Positions 5,973 to 6,003 of a stretch of 6,003 bases of DNA are shown here, one piece after another; the stretch's first letter is position 1, and each line of letters opens with the position of its first letter. Source of the stretch: Pseudomonadota bacterium (GTDB lineage: Bacteria > Desulfobacterota > Syntrophobacteria > Syntrophobacterales > Syntrophobacteraceae); the NCBI GenBank assembly GCA_023442755.1, contig JAEZXS010000340.1:1-6003 (forward strand). The letters run 5' to 3'. The notes beneath the pieces were generated by a model. That model was not told where the DNA came from. It was given only the letters and a program-made list of their open reading frames with translations, and did no database searches. The translations under genes and the position numbers were made by a program.

Positions 5973-6003
5973 TTCCGGCAACCTTCAATTCAAGCCCAAC
6001 TCA

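Overview
The window looks like chromosomal DNA of a GC-rich, hopanoid-making bacterium. It is most likely a member of the Desulfobacterota (former Deltaproteobacteria, for example a sulfate reducer or syntroph). This rests on the mix of a proteobacterial-type squalene-hopene cyclase, a LUD-domain protein with a C-terminal cysteine cluster, a two-half ferritin-like diiron protein and a MucR/Ros-type zinc-finger regulator. The taxon is inferred from gene style, not from a marker gene.

Plus-strand left part (1-1882). The window opens with the 3' end of nadC (NAD biosynthesis). Its 5' side runs into a 35-base G homopolymer flanked by complementary arms, which looks more like a contig-end artefact than natural sequence. 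After a roughly 280-base gap with a strong hairpin come two genes joined by an ATGA overlap: a small three-helix membrane protein of the DUF5658 type and a 250-residue lipoprotein of no family I recognise.

Centre (1905-3956, minus strand). A complete squalene-hopene cyclase gene (shc) converges on the lipoprotein gene with only 22 bases between the stop codons. All the motifs needed for cyclisation are visible. The protein should make hopene/diplopterol, the first hopanoid step, on the inner membrane.

Right part (4259-5912, minus strand). Three tightly packed genes read mucR-like regulator, ferritin-like diiron protein, LUD-domain protein. Gaps are 3 and 25 bases, and a textbook intrinsic terminator (4148-4185) closes the unit. 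A perfect 8+8 inverted repeat (5951-5972) lies upstream of the regulator and is a good candidate operator. The set suggests a small regulated redox or metal-related operon, but its physiological role cannot be read from the sequence.

There are no rRNA, tRNA, CRISPR, insertion sequence or phage signs. Most of the window is ordinary chromosomal content. The points worth a second look are the regulator-diiron-LUD operon with its dyad, the orphan lipoprotein pair beside shc, and the poly-G tract.
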